Positions 31,627-43,100 of a stretch of 64,000 nt of DNA are shown one piece after another (positions within the stretch are counted from its first letter, which is position 1; each line of letters starts with the position of its first letter). The stretch spans positions 1,321,481 through 1,385,480 of the forward strand of contig MU004232.1 in assembly GCA_010405405.1 (NCBI GenBank), written 5' to 3'. Made by a program: the position numbers and the translations under genes. The stretch comes from Microthyrium microscopicum. Its lineage: Eukaryota > Ascomycota > Dothideomycetes > Microthyriales > Microthyriaceae. The notes beneath the pieces are model-generated. The model was not told the DNA's origin. It searched no databases and saw only the letters and a program-made list of their open reading frames with translations.

Positions 31627-33420
31627 TCAACAATTACTATTAGTTCCGGGCTCTGTCACTGGAAAGAAGTTTACCTCCAATCCATCCGCGGGTCGAGTCG
31701 AAAGATAGCCTGTTCGCTTTGGCTCATCATCCGCGTTCACCAAGGCAATAGTATATCGCCTATACCAAGCCGCAACCACGCACAAGATTTCGGATCGCGC
31801 AAAGTCCTTGCCAATACAGCCTCGAGGACCGTGGATGAATGTCATGTTCGCATAGTTGCTTACGGCGCCACCAGAGTTTGATGCCTCACCATGTTCGTTA
31901 AGCCAGCGCTCTGGCTTAAATTCCATACTATCATCGCCCCAAAGATCCTTGTTGGTGTTCATGCCATTGACGGACATCATAACAGTAGTTCCTTTTGGAA
32001 TCATGGTGCCGCAAATTTCGACATCGTTTTGGGCAACGCGGATGATTTTTGGCACAGCAGGTTCGAAGCGTAGTATCTCGTTGACAACTGCGTTGAGGTA
32101 TGGGAGTCTGTCAAGCTCAAGAGGATCGAATTCCTTGTTATAGTCCGGAAGAGCGACGTTGCGCTCCACGAGACGTGAAAGGCGCTCAACTTTGGTAAAT
32201 GACTTGCCATTACGCGGAATAACGGTCTGAAGCTCGCGGCATAGCTTGCGCTGGATATCGAGATTCTTGCCCAAGTGATATACGAGCCAAGTCAGTGCTA
32301 CAGCAGTGGTCTCATGTCCAGCGGCGAGAAATGTCATCATTTGATTTACCAACTCGTCGTTTGTGAAGCCACCTGATTTCATGGCCACAGAGAGGATGTC
32401 AGAACCAAATTGGCCGTCCTTGTTCTTCTCATCAATAAGGTCGCGCGCGACATCCCGTAGCACCTTGGCAGCGTCTCGAGTCTGCTTTTTGGAAGCTAGA
32501 GGGATGGGCAGTTTGAAGAACCAGTATATCGGGACGTAAAAGCCCAATGCCATCCATCTGAAGAATGGACGCTCCTTGACCAAGATTTTGTGTGTTTTGA
32601 AGAGCTCGTTGCCTGGGTCCTGAATAGAATTGAAGTCGTGTCCCATTCCTGCGAGTCCGATGATGTCCAAGCTCACGCGTGCTGTCCAGTCGCTTGCGAA
32701 TTGAGGAGTCTTAGATCCAGGTAGTTTGCAACCTTCCGAATAAATACAATCGACAGACTCTAGCGCTTTGGACCAGAACACCGGATATAGGTCTTTGATG
32801 TGACGGTATTGGAAGGCAGGTTGCATAATCTTCTTTTGTCGCTACAATTACGTCAATTAACAATCAGTCAGGTCATTTTGAAATGGCTTACCTTGTGCTC
32901 CTCGCCAGACGCCAGAAGCAGTCCATTGCCCAAAATCTCTCGGACCAAGGAATTGCTCTGAAAGTCTTTGTCGAAGTCGTAGCACTTGGTGACTAACACC
33001 TCTCGAACAGCTGCTGGACTACTTAAGAGAATGCGCTCTTGGTTGAGCAAGACTCGGAAACGAATGAGACCGTCGTTGGGGATCGAGTTGACCCAGTGCT
33101 TGTACGCCTCGCCATTTGCAACTTTCCCAAGTATTGCAGCATGCGCCCATGGGAATTTGCCGCCCTAACGACGTTAGTTGGGTAGAAACAGTAGGCGAGT
33201 CAGTATATGGACGTACTTGAGGCTCTGGTAAGTGGCGCAGCGGGCTGAAGTAGAAGGGATAGACGAATATCTGGTAAATATGCCCGCAAACGAGCGCAGC
33301 CAGACTTATCAATATCGCGTTCGTATACGTGTCCTCTAGCGAGATTAAAACAAGTCCTGCGGAAACTGCAAAGAGCACGAATTTGAGCGCAAAGACGTAT
33401 GTAGGTCGTGGGATGGACAT
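31627..33420 (-). CDS. Cytochrome P450 monooxygenase
   Basis: Membrane-anchored heme monooxygenase of 563 residues, from exons 33420-33217, 33164-32892 and 32841-31627. Two hydrophobic stretches at about 8-25 and 32-50 form the ER anchor, followed by the proline-rich hinge SPLRHLPEP. The I-helix oxygen-binding motif is AAGHETTAVA near residue 335. ExxR appears as EILR in VVNEILRFEPAVP, the PERF-like motif is FKPERWL, and the Cys ligand loop is FIHGPRGCIGKDFARSE near residue 510. It resembles fatty-acid and alkane-type fungal P450s in general shape, but I cannot assign a CYP family or substrate. It is divergent from the GH28 gene. Confidence 0.95.
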
Positions 33421-34179
33421 TATGGAATCAGATCAATCGTTGATGGTGTAGAAGTTTTGGAACTTAAGTAAGGGCTGGTAGGTCCGCAGGTTCGAAATCA
33501 AAAAGGTTGAAGTGGCTAGCAAAGTACCAGGCAAATTAAATGAGTAGGTTCTCAGCCTATTGTAATATGAGAATGTGAGAGTGACTGAATGTTGGCGGTG
33601 TTGACGGTGTTGTTGCCCGAGGGAGAAGGTGAGATTCGCTGGCAAAGTGAAAACGAGGCGAAAGATACGCACCTAGGAAGGCTCAACAATGGTACCGAAT
33701 CTAGGTAGTGCTCTTACCGCGCTTGGTAGGAGGTATCGCTAAGCTCCCTTATATGAGGTTAACTTTCTGATGATCATATTGGAGCTTGACTTACTGAAGT
33801 CACTATACGACCAGTGTCTTGCAAAATACACACTTAGGTACATAGCAAGCTATGAACCATCGCTTTCGCGTTTAATTACCCCCCTATGGACGTACTTGGG
33901 TGTATTATGAGAAGGAAGGGTTAGTTTTGAGAAGAAAAGGATTGTATAAGGCTGAACAAAGCTGGACAAGGCTGAGAGAATATCCAGCCCTGGCTGCTTG
34001 AAACCACCCGCCAGCTTGCTAATAATACTTAATAGCATAACATATAGCACGTAAATTAGTCCGCTCTATACATTTATCATTCTCTAAACTAGCGTCCCAA
34101 AATTAAAACTATAGATCATCAACACCTACAGAATGATCTGCAAAGATTCAGTCAGTCTCTCACCACCCTGTCGTTCATT
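33421..34179. promoter_or_regulatory. Divergent promoter region of P450 and GH28
   Basis: 759 bp between opposite starts. It holds A/T-rich blocks at 34010-34130, including ATTAAAACTATAG shortly before the GH28 gene. No gene. Factor sites such as CreA-type SYGGRG cannot be assigned with confidence. Confidence 0.4.
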
Positions 34180-35586
34180 ATGCAGTCGTTTGCTTTAAGT
34201 CTGGTGTCAAGTTTGGCATTCCTCTGGAGCTTAGCTCTAGCCAGTCCTGATCAGCAGCTTCAAATCAACACCGTTGGCGATGTCAAAGAATGCACAGTGA
34301 CCCCAGCTGGGCCTGGCAAAGACGATGTTCCCGCTATTCTCAAAGCATTCAAAGAGTGCAATTATGGCGGGCGCGTTTTGTTCCCAAAAGGCCAGAGATA
34401 CTGGATCGCTACCAAGCTCAACCCTGTAGTTGATACGATTGAGATAGACTGGCAAGGAGAATGGAAGGCAAGTTCTACGGCGCATAGTTTTAGCGATGGT
34501 GGTGTACTAACAGCGTCTGCTAGTTTTCCGATAATCTCGAATACTGGCGCAAGAACTCCTACCCTATCGAATTCCAAAATCACGCAGCGGGCTTCATCCT
34601 CGGAGGCAAGAACATCAAGATAGACGGCCACGGTACCGGCGGCATCCACGGCAACGGCGACGTATGGTACAACGATGAAGAAGCGAAGACTCGACCTGGT
34701 CGTCCCATGCCATTCGTGCTGGTGAACGTGACGGATGTGGTGGTCAAGAACTTTTATGTGATTCAACCACAATTATGGGCAATAAACATAATGGGCGGCA
34801 AGAACCTGGAGTTTGAGAATATCTACGTGAATGCGACGGCTACAAGAGCGCCTTGGGGCAAAAATTGGGTGCAAAATACTGACGGATTCGATACGATGGA
34901 TGCGAAGGATGTGAAGTTAACAAATTTTGTGTACCAGGGAGGTGATGATTGCATTGCGATCAAGCCAAGGAGTTATAATATTGAAGTTAGGAATGCGACG
35001 TGTCGAGGAGGAAATGGTATGGCTATTGGGAGTCTTGGTCAGTACCAGGAAGATTCGACGGTGGAAAACGTACTTGTCAAAGATGTCAAGGTGAGTAATG
35101 CCAATGTCGCTTCTATTCCGCCCTGACAGCTGGCAGATTATCCGCTATAATGAGGACATGCACAACTGCGCTTATATCAAAACCTGGATCGGAGAATCAG
35201 TTGAGCAGAAAGGATACGAGTCAGCTGGCAAACCACGAGGCGGCGGATGGGGAATCGTCCGAAACATTACGTTTTCTAATTTTGACATTGATGGAGCTGA
35301 CGGAGCACCATCTATCAATCAAGATAATGGCAATAACGGCAAGCATGCGGGCTCAAGCAAGATGGAGGTTTCGCAGATTGTGTTTGAGAACTTTAGAGGG
35401 CATCTCAATGGGCGATCGTCAGTAACATCAAGCATCAACTGCTCGAAAGTCAAGCCATGCTTTGATATTGAATACCGCAACTTCAAGTTGAGGCCCAAGA
35501 AGGGCGCGGAGGGATTCGGCACTGGAAAATGTAAGAACATCAAGCCTGGCAGCGTGAAGGGGCTTGCGGGTGAGGGGTGTAGTTGA
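34180..35586 (+). CDS. Secreted glycoside hydrolase family 28 (exo-polygalacturonase/rgxB-like)
   Basis: Secreted pectin-active enzyme, 434 residues. Exons are 34180-34467, 34524-35090 and 35137-35586; the first intron begins GC rather than GT. The N-terminal signal peptide is MQSFALSLVSSLAFLWSLALA. The right-handed beta-helix carries the GH28 active site: NTDGFDT near residue 214 and GGDDCIAIK near 236 supply the catalytic Asp residues. The usual GHG is GNG (GGNGMAIGSLGQY, near 258), and the usual RIK is YIK in HNCAYIKTW. These two changes and the RYNEDMHN context are what I recall from exo-acting GH28 proteins such as the RgxB/PgaX group rather than endo-polygalacturonases. Cys pairs suggest disulphides. 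Specificity is uncertain between galacturonate and rhamnose ends. Confidence 0.92.
34468..34523 (+). other. GC-AG intron in the GH28 gene
   Basis: The donor reads AAG|GCAAGT, the standard form of the minor GC donor class, and the acceptor is GCTAG. Splicing here joins WQGEWK to FSDNLEYWRK in frame. No nearby GT donor keeps the frame. Confidence 0.8.
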
Positions 35587-35659
35587 TGCTCAGTCAGTTC
35601 ATAGTCACTAATTAACAATGAACGTGTTCTCCAACAATGAATTCTGATTATTGACCATG

Positions 35660-36469
35660 TTATCTTTTGATGCGCTGCTGAGTATCCGACTTGGAGTCAC
35701 CACCGCTTGCGGTATCGGTTTTCTTGCCAGCCATCCATGAGGCAAAGTCGCCAGCCAGATCCATATTCTGTATGTTCGACGTCGTGGCGGTCGCGCCGGT
35801 TCCCGACTTTTGCATCGCTTCGAATTCGGCTTTCATTTCGGGATCCACTGCTTGATATTAGACATGCTCTGTGACATAAGCGAGAGTACTCACTGTTGTC
35901 CATAATGTATGGAATTCCAACAACCATCGCAAGACTGAAGATGGCGATGAGTATCATAGGACTTTTGAGGATTGAAGTGGCCGAAACTGGATTGAATGAT
36001 TAGCTTATGGCAACGTTGGATGATCAACGCTCTTACATGACGGTCGGTCATAGTAGTACTCTCTCTTTGCAACAGCGCGGACTTGGATGTTAGCCTGAGT
36101 ATCCGCAGCTTCACATCCCCCTCGTTGTTCTCCTGTGTTGGTCCATTCATTTCCGCGATATGTCTGCCATGATGCGACCTCTCCGCTTGGCTCCACGTCG
36201 ATGCGCAAGTTCTCAAATGTCACATCTCGAGAGTAGACGCTAAGTAGGTGGGACCCAGGGGGAACATCTGCGAAGACGAAGTTGTTGTGTCGAGATATTG
36301 GAGCGATCAAAGGGCTGCCATTTGATGATAGGACGGCTTTCGTGTCGGATGGAAGAGTTGCAGGATTGGCGAGAATATGCGTGGCGGGAACGTCGATTTG
36401 TATGCGTACGGAGGACACGAGAAGGGGAAGGGCTAGTATCAGCAGGGCTGAGTTTTTCAAGGGCCACAT
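35660..36469 (-). CDS. EMC7: ER membrane protein complex subunit 7 (EMC7)
   Basis: Subunit of the EMC insertase that places moderately hydrophobic helices into the ER membrane. Exons 36469-36037, 35986-35894 and 35847-35660 give 237 residues. A signal peptide (LLILALPLLVSSV) leads a luminal beta-sandwich of the carboxypeptidase-regulatory type: NNFVFADVPPGSHLLSVYS and FENLRIDVEPSG. One membrane span follows (MILIAIFSLAMVVGIPYIM), preceded by ILKSP. The cytosolic tail begins MDNMDPEMKAEFEAMQ, the conserved DPE(M/L)..E motif, and is Gly/Ala/Thr-rich. It is convergent with the GH28 gene, 73 bp between stops. Confidence 0.93.
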
Positions 36470-36853
36470 CTTAGGTATTTCTGAGGTTCAAGAGCTGTGA
36501 TGGGGATGGGGATGGATGCGGTTTGAGGAAGTTGAAGTTCTGAACGCGGATGCCATGTGGTTCGAAACGGCTAGCGTCAAATATTGATCCTAGCCCCAAG
36601 CGTGGCGAGCAGAATGCGCTTTCTATTGGATGAAATTAACTACGACAAGGCTGAAATTGAGCAAAGTGTTTATATTTGTGTTCTTCATGTTTCAATGATG
36701 GCAATGACTAAGTACAAAATACAATCAAGGTTGTAACCGCATTTATTGGCGATCACGAGTATCTATAGAATAAGGCCACTGCAACTGTCCTCATCACACC
36801 TTTCGCAGAAAAAACCAAACTCGTCAAATGGCTGAAAGGCCCCCACAATTAGC
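36470..36853. other. Intergenic: EMC7 5' region
   Basis: 384 bp between the EMC7 start and the stop of the next minus-strand gene. It is A/T-rich at 36640-36740. Nothing else is recognised. Confidence 0.4.
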
Positions 36854-37451
36854 CTAGATCTCGATGCTAGGGCGGACCTTCTTGAATCGTTGAACCAGGA
36901 TCTTCATTGCGCGAAGGGGAGTGTCCATAGGCTCCTGCTTGATCTTGACATCGCCATCAGAGGACCCTCCGGATAAGGTGACACTGGAAGTCAGAGCTGG
37001 CGTAGTGTCCTGGGATGGCAAGCGGCTCATTGGTGTCAGCTGTATTTTGCGAGTGCTGCCATGAGACTGTCGATGATGGATCTTGCGCTGGCGTCGTTCG
37101 AGCTTTCCAAGCTCTTTCGACACAGACTGGCGGAATTCGGCACCAATGGGTAGCTTGCTTGGTGGAGTGCGAACCGACTTTACGGATTTGGGCTGTCCGT
37201 TCTCGAACTTGATGCGAAGAATTGGTTCTATTGAAAGGTTAGTATGGCAGGAGGGAGAAACCGCTAGGGAAGATCTTACTGCAGTATTTGCGGTTCCATT
37301 TGGCAAGGGCTTTCTTCTGAGCCTCCTTGTGCAGTGAGCTGGGTTCGTCCATTATGGATTCGGCGAAAGGTTCGGCTTGCTGGTTCAGGAAGTTGCGGGC
37401 TTGCTTATGAAGCATGAAGGCTTTGGCACTGTGGGCACAGTAGATAGACAT
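36854..37451 (-). CDS. Small basic protein of unknown function with a candidate SUMO-type motif
   Basis: 181 residues from exons 37451-37280 and 37227-36854. I do not recognise the family. The first 57 residues are helical and contain HKQARNFLNQQAEPF and HKEAQKKALAKWNRKYC. The rest is basic and disordered: KSVRTPPSKLPIG, LGKLERRQRKIHHRQ, then DVKIKQEPMDTP, where IKQE fits the psi-K-x-E sumoylation consensus. It ends MKILVQRFKKVRPSIEI. Composition suggests a nuclear or nucleolar protein. The intron has a good donor (GTAAGA) and acceptor (AATAG), and the frame is kept, which supports a real gene. Confidence 0.65.
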
Positions 37452-38025
37452 TTTGGCAGAGAAGCGGAATGTCTGGGTACTGAAGGCAAGTTAGGTAGTA
37501 AGTGAGTAGTAAAGTCACGCTGCAGAAAGAGTAAGTGTTTGCTGGCAAAGATGCAGATGGTAACTGCGCAAGTGGGAACTTACTGAGATCTGTAGTGTCT
37601 GGAATAGACGTTGTAGACAGTCAGATGTAGAAATGGTTGGGTTTGCTATAAGCTGATAAAGCGACAATGTAGGCCGATTTGCTGTAGCTGAATTGTGATT
37701 TGATCGTGATATATGATGTCGAATTTGAAACGTGATGGAGGGATCGAAGAAGTCTGAGATCAAGTTGGCGAGCAGCTGGTTTTGTAGAAACCGTATTGTA
37801 TTGTCAGCCGCTTAGATCTATTGTGCAGATGTCAGATGCCATATTTTCCACTCTAGATCCCCCAGATTGCCGAATTGGGAAAGGGCACCTACTCCAACCA
37901 TATGTTCTCGCAAGACGCAATTGGTTAAACACCTGGATATAGGCAGCATCAATAGATAGCAAATAAACATTGTTCTTGAATAGTGAAATTCTATTCATGT
38001 CATTGTCCCAATTTCAAATCTGCGA
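37452..38025. other. Intergenic: 5' region of the 181-residue gene
   Basis: 574 bp of ordinary non-coding DNA between two minus-strand genes. Nothing recognised. Confidence 0.4.
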
Positions 38026-39225
38026 TCATGTGGGCGGCGTCCAGTCCATCTCCTTTTTCAAGAAGGCTTTTACCGCAGGCTTGATCTTTCCTGTTACCTT
38101 GTTCCATTTGGTCCTGTCCGTAAATGGTTTGGCTTCATAAATCTGGGATCCACGCTTGACATAATCACCCAGCAATACGATCCTGCCTTTCTTATCCGAA
38201 CTAGATGAACGGAAATTAACCAGCAGTTCCCTTAGTCTTATCAGATTGATTTGCTGGGCTAAAGTGAAGACGATGATGAAGTCATTGGTAGTGAAAAGAT
38301 CCTTGGGCAGACCTCGCGCCTTCCGCTGGGAGATACTGGTTCTAACCTGATGCTTGAAAGGAAAGTCCAGCAACTTATTGTCGAACAGTGAGTCCATTGC
38401 TACGAAATTTGGTGTCTCCGCTCCCGGCTTGAGTGCTAAGTTTAGTTGAGCCAACTCTTTTTGAGGTCCGGCGGTGTTTGATACAGCCCATCCATGAGAG
38501 TTGATCGATGCAATTCTCCAAGTGAGCTTCTTTCGTAGCGTTGACTCTCCGAGCAGCTTCATATAGCCTTCAGCGATGCGACTTCGCCCAACGTTATCTC
38601 CGTCGACAAATGTGATGGTGCAGTTCGACATTACTACTGGCGATGGAGATGGGCTACGAGCCGCCGGGATAGCGGGAACAGTTAGTGGAGCCGGAGATGG
38701 GCTCTTGCCTACCTTCTTCTCCTTCTTCTTGCCCGGTGCCTTTGACTGTGCGGCTTTCTGCTGCATTGCCGCGTTGTGTGCAAACGCAGACAGCAACACG
38801 ACAAAGCGGTTGATATCAATCAAATGTGCCTCAATGCTCTCCCCAAGAGCTTGCAGCTTATCTGGACTCGAGCCCAGAACGTAGACCAGGTGCGCCACCC
38901 AGTCGAATCGAAAGATGACGCCGCCAGGACCTTGATTCTCCTTCCAACGACGCAGCAGATCATACACGTCTTTGGCGTCGTCCTTGACTGCGCCAATGAG
39001 GTCGTTGAGTCGCCGGACTTGTGTTGCGCGCAAGCTAGCTATGCCGCCGGGGTTTTTTCGAGTGTCGAGTAATTCCTGGAGTTCCTCTAGATAGTCGCGC
39101 AGGCGAGGCATGCGCTTGCCTATCTTTTCTATTTGCTCTGTGTAGTCTTTGACTTCCTTATAGAGGTCAATAGCTTTTTTAATTAGAGCGATAACTTCGC
39201 CTGGAGAGACTGGTGATCCGGCCAT
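38026..39225 (-). CDS. Helical-domain / pseudo low-molecular-weight tyrosine phosphatase fusion
   Basis: A single-exon protein of 399 residues with two parts. Residues 1-155 are an all-helical, coiled-coil-prone domain (PGEVIALIKKAIDLYKEVKD, LRDYLEELQELLDTRK, LNDLIGAVKDDAKDVYDLLRR) reminiscent of helical N-terminal domains found on fungal NLR-type and related proteins. A Lys/Ser/Pro linker (about 160-198) follows. Residues 202-395 resemble the low-molecular-weight phosphatase / arsenate reductase fold: TITFVDGDNVGRSRIAEGYMK aligns with the V-C-x(5)-R-S P-loop of that family. The nucleophile Cys is Asp (D208, codon 38602-38604), while R214 and S215 are kept, and I find no DPY-type general acid. 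It is therefore probably a catalytically dead binding domain. I recall similar uncharacterised proteins in other filamentous fungi. Confidence 0.7.
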   Translation of the reverse strand: MAGSPVSPGEVIALIKKAIDLYKEVKDYTEQIEKIGKRMPRLRDYLEELQELLDTRKNPGGIASLRATQVRRLNDLIGAVKDDAKDVYDLLRRWKENQGPGGVIFRFDWVAHLVYVLGSSPDKLQALGESIEAHLIDINRFVVLLSAFAHNAAMQQKAAQSKAPGKKKEKKVGKSPSPAPLTVPAIPAARSPSPSPVVMSNCTITFVDGDNVGRSRIAEGYMKLLGESTLRKKLTWRIASINSHGWAVSNTAGPQKELAQLNLALKPGAETPNFVAMDSLFDNKLLDFPFKHQVRTSISQRKARGLPKDLFTTNDFIIVFTLAQQINLIRLRELLVNFRSSSSDKKGRIVLLGDYVKRGSQIYEAKPFTDRTKWNKVTGKIKPAVKAFLKKEMDWTPPT

Positions 39226-40193
39226 GATTTTGGGAGACGAGAGTCCTCTACCTATTCATTTTCACAGAGGTATGGTCATGAAAAGGGATGCTCGTTAACG
39301 GTTGTACCTGGTAGTTGAGTTTAGCATGCGCTAGTAATGGCTAAAAATAGAAATGCTACAGCCTCGTTCACACATCAATGTCAGCAATCATACTTGCGCA
39401 ATGTTTTATGAAGAGCGAGATATCATCAAGTTCAAGGAAGGCTTTTCATCCAGAGATTATAAAGACGACCGGTGCTTATAAACGAATGGTTTCATTTCAA
39501 CAAGGAAATCACAGTCCGCCTTTTTACACTTATACATCTCATCTACTGGTAACCACACGACCCGAAAACAGTGTACTCTGCAGCGCATCAGAAGCCAACA
39601 ATTCTTCAAATCTCCGCATCCTTTTCACAGGACCCTAACATTTCCAGCCAGGCAGGGAGATCAACAGAAGAATTGTGACAAGAATTGCTCACAAAAGCCA
39701 CGAACCATTGCCACACACACTGCTTGACACACTACTATTGCGCTGTCAATCATTCCATGCACCAACCACCATGTGCCTCAGTTCGCCAATAATAAACTCG
39801 TTTCCTCTTTCTCCAACCTCCGTGGTGAATGCATCGGGACTTGCAATTCCTGGTAATCATAAGTGTTCAAGCTTTGTAAGCAAGGGGTTAATCCAAGGCA
39901 AAGCAGAAAGGTAATGACAGTAGGTGTAAATGTCTGGGCCAAAAGAATGTATGTTGTTGCTGATTAACGAGACAGCCCAGAACAATATGAGGCTGAGAGA
40001 CATGCAGAATAAGATGAGTTCATATCCCATGACTACTTGGGATAAGTAGCGAAACACAAACATTACAATCCTTTGAGCACTTTATGAAGGCTCAATCGGG
40101 GTGTGAAGAGTTTTTAGTAACCACAACAAATGGGTTACGTCGAAGGAATCTTAACTTCCGATGCGAAAACAAGCGCAATGATATGGTTCATTG
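39226..40193. other. Intergenic: pseudo-phosphatase 5' region and EDC4 3' region
   Basis: 968 bp without a supported gene. Plus-strand open frames at 39378-39638 and 39675-39914 have no motif or splice context. It is A/C-rich on the + strand at 39500-39800. Confidence 0.4.
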
Positions 40194-43100
40194 CTAATGA
40201 ACATATGCTTGAACTTGTGCAGCGTCCGAATTGTGTTGTGCCTGAGCATGTGCAGCTTTTAGTTCTTGTGCATGTCGCTTGGTATTCCACATGCGGGTCA
40301 AGATAGAACCATCTGGATGTCCAGAGCGCTGGGAAAATCCTGCTACAGCTTGATCAATGCGGTTGGTGATGACATCCATGATACGTGGTAGCACGGAGCG
40401 GTATTCCTCGTTCTAGGCAACATTAGCAGATTGCTCCGAGAGCGTATGGAGTGATACATACCAGTGGGTCTAGGACGTTAAGGGCATAGTCGAGCCAGTC
40501 AAGTCGATCTTTAAGATTCGTAGCGAGTGTAAAGCTCACAGCTGCTGTAATCGAAAGGATAACAAGCAAGCCAGCATTCTCCATAGATTGAGGACCAAGA
40601 TAAAGGAAAATTTGATCAAATATCAAGCCTTGTCTATTGGAATGGAGCCACTAATACACGTTAGAAAAAGGATGCCTTTGATGGATGATGGTAACTTACT
40701 TGGACGAAAGCTTCATCAAGGTTTCCACCATGAATCAACCGAGCGATGGTTTGGAGTTCTTCTTGCTCCTCCGAGAGCTGTGGAGTTTGTTTACGGACAG
40801 CGGGTGTAAATTGTTGAGCCACTTGTCCAGTAGGAACTGCACGAGAAAGATCTTCTGACTGGCCTCGAGTATGGCTACCAGAAGCCTTCAATACCTTGAC
40901 AGAAGAAGCTGGCGAAGAGTGCTCCATGAGCGCTCGCATGTCGGTCTGGAACTTTTGTTGTTCAGAGGCCATTGATCGGGTCACCGCAACAAGCGCCTGG
41001 ACCTGAGAGGTAAGTTCGTCGATCTTGGTACGGTCCTGCTGATGACGAGCTTCATAGGAGCGAAGCTGATCACTAACGCGTTGTTCAACTTCCTGGGTCA
41101 TGTGCTGAACCGATGCAGCTGTGTTGTTCTGTAGCAATGGAACCACTTCCTTGAAAGCAACAGGGAGAGACTTTGTCAACAAGTCACCCACCTGCTTCGA
41201 TACGGTGTTGGAGATGCCACGAATTAATGCTCCATCATTAAGGATTTTGCCTAAGCTGGCCTCGATAGTCTTCTCCATTTCGCGAGGAAGCGAAGTTTTG
41301 AAGGCATTAGAAAGTGTGGACGTAATGCTGCGATCGATAGTGCCATTGACAGAGTCCTTGACGGTTTTCATCTCCATTTTCATGGCATCATGAACCATTC
41401 GTGTAGCATGATTCTCAAAGTTGTCATTCAAGGATTTGGTAACTCCGCGCAGAATGGCGTCCTGCTTGGCCTGACCAAGGGCATCCCCAGTTCGTTTGTC
41501 GTCTGCCATGCGGCGATAGAGGATGTTGAACTGGTCAGTGAGAATGCGAGTAAACTCGGAAGACATAGACATCTCCAAATGTTTAACAGCATCGGAAACC
41601 GACGTATTTTCAACGAGGGGTGCTTTGTTCCTTGAAGAAGGTGTTTGAAGAACGGCGACGGATGGCTCGAGTCCTTTCTCAGCTTCAGCACCGGCTTTCG
41701 ACGGGCTGTGTTGAACAGAAACTGCCTTCGCTATCGCACTTGCCGAACTCTTAGATCCAGCATTCTCTCCCTTCTTCTTTTTCTTCTTCAAGCTCTCCTT
41801 CTCTGGTGCCTTTTCTTTTTCTGACACTTTTTCTTTCTCCTTCTCGAAAAGAGCTGGCGGCGGGATGAGGCGCACTCTATTGCCCTCGGTGTCCTGCTTT
41901 ACACTGCTCAAAGGAGTAGGCGGTGATTTGATGGATACGTCCTGCTTGGAGGCCTTGCCAGGGCTATCAGTCTTAGTTTTAGCTGACAGGCTCTCTTGAT
42001 TGACAGTTGGTTCATCCTGTTCTGGTTGTTTTAAAGGCGTCATCTCGAAGGCATCCAGCTCGATCGCGTGGATCTTGGTCATGCCATCTTTGGTAACGCT
42101 GAATATCTTTGCGTCTTTATCCAGCTCGAGTCCGTAGCCCATCATCTCACGAGTCAGACTGAATTCGAATATTCCTTTTGAGTGCATGCAAATGGCCGTA
42201 ACGATAGCTCCAATGGGGGCATTATTAGTGTCCTCTGAAGATGCTGGCTGTGAGCTCACAGCGTCGGCTTGCACATCCAGGCTCCGAAGTTCTCCACGCT
42301 GTCCCAAACGAAATTCTCGGATGTTTGCGAAGATCAAGGTCGAAGCAACCGGATTGAGGTTCTTGTTTTTCTCAGCGCACATAGAAACAAACTTGGCTTG
42401 TGTAAGAGCAGATGGGTGGGTGTAAACCGGCATCGATACATTAATAATGTAAATCGAATTACGGGTTGGGTGACCGACTGCTAGAATCATGGATCGTGGA
42501 TTGTAAGCCAAGGTGCAGATGGCATCCGATTCATCACCGTGCGGGAAGTTGAGCTCCTGTACAACTTTACCGAGCTGAATATCCCAGAGCTGGATGGTAT
42601 GGTTTTGCTTGAGACCAATGATGAGGTAGCGGAGAGCTAATCCTCTATTCATTGGCTTCTCTCGATCAATGAACATCACCGAAGTTGGCCAGGATTTCTC
42701 CGTAGGCAAAGTCGTGTTCATCGTCATAATTGGAGTGACAACCTCCGCAACTTCTCCCTTGCGAGTCTCCTTCTTGAAATGGTCTTTAGTCAAAGGACGC
42801 ACGTCCCAAAACTTGAGCTTTCCAGCCTTGTCAAGCGAAGCGATGACAGTGTCATCCGCGCTCCAAGCAAAATCTTTCGCGGCCTTTCCAGTGCAAATTT
42901 TGAGATCGTCGTCTTGAAGGTATTTCGCGCTGTCACAGATATCGGTTTTGGGATCTGTGTATGCGCTTGAGCGGGCAAGTAGAGGATAAATGATGTGGAT
43001 GTTTTTTCCACGTCCATATGCAAAGAATTCATGCGATCGATTGCTCGGTTTGATCCGAGTTTTGAGCTGCCCACTAGAAGTCTGTTCATCCAGAGATTCG

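Noticed and set aside
28091-35586. Secondary-metabolite biosynthetic cluster
   Set aside because: No polyketide synthase, peptide synthetase, terpene cyclase or dimethylallyl transferase is present.
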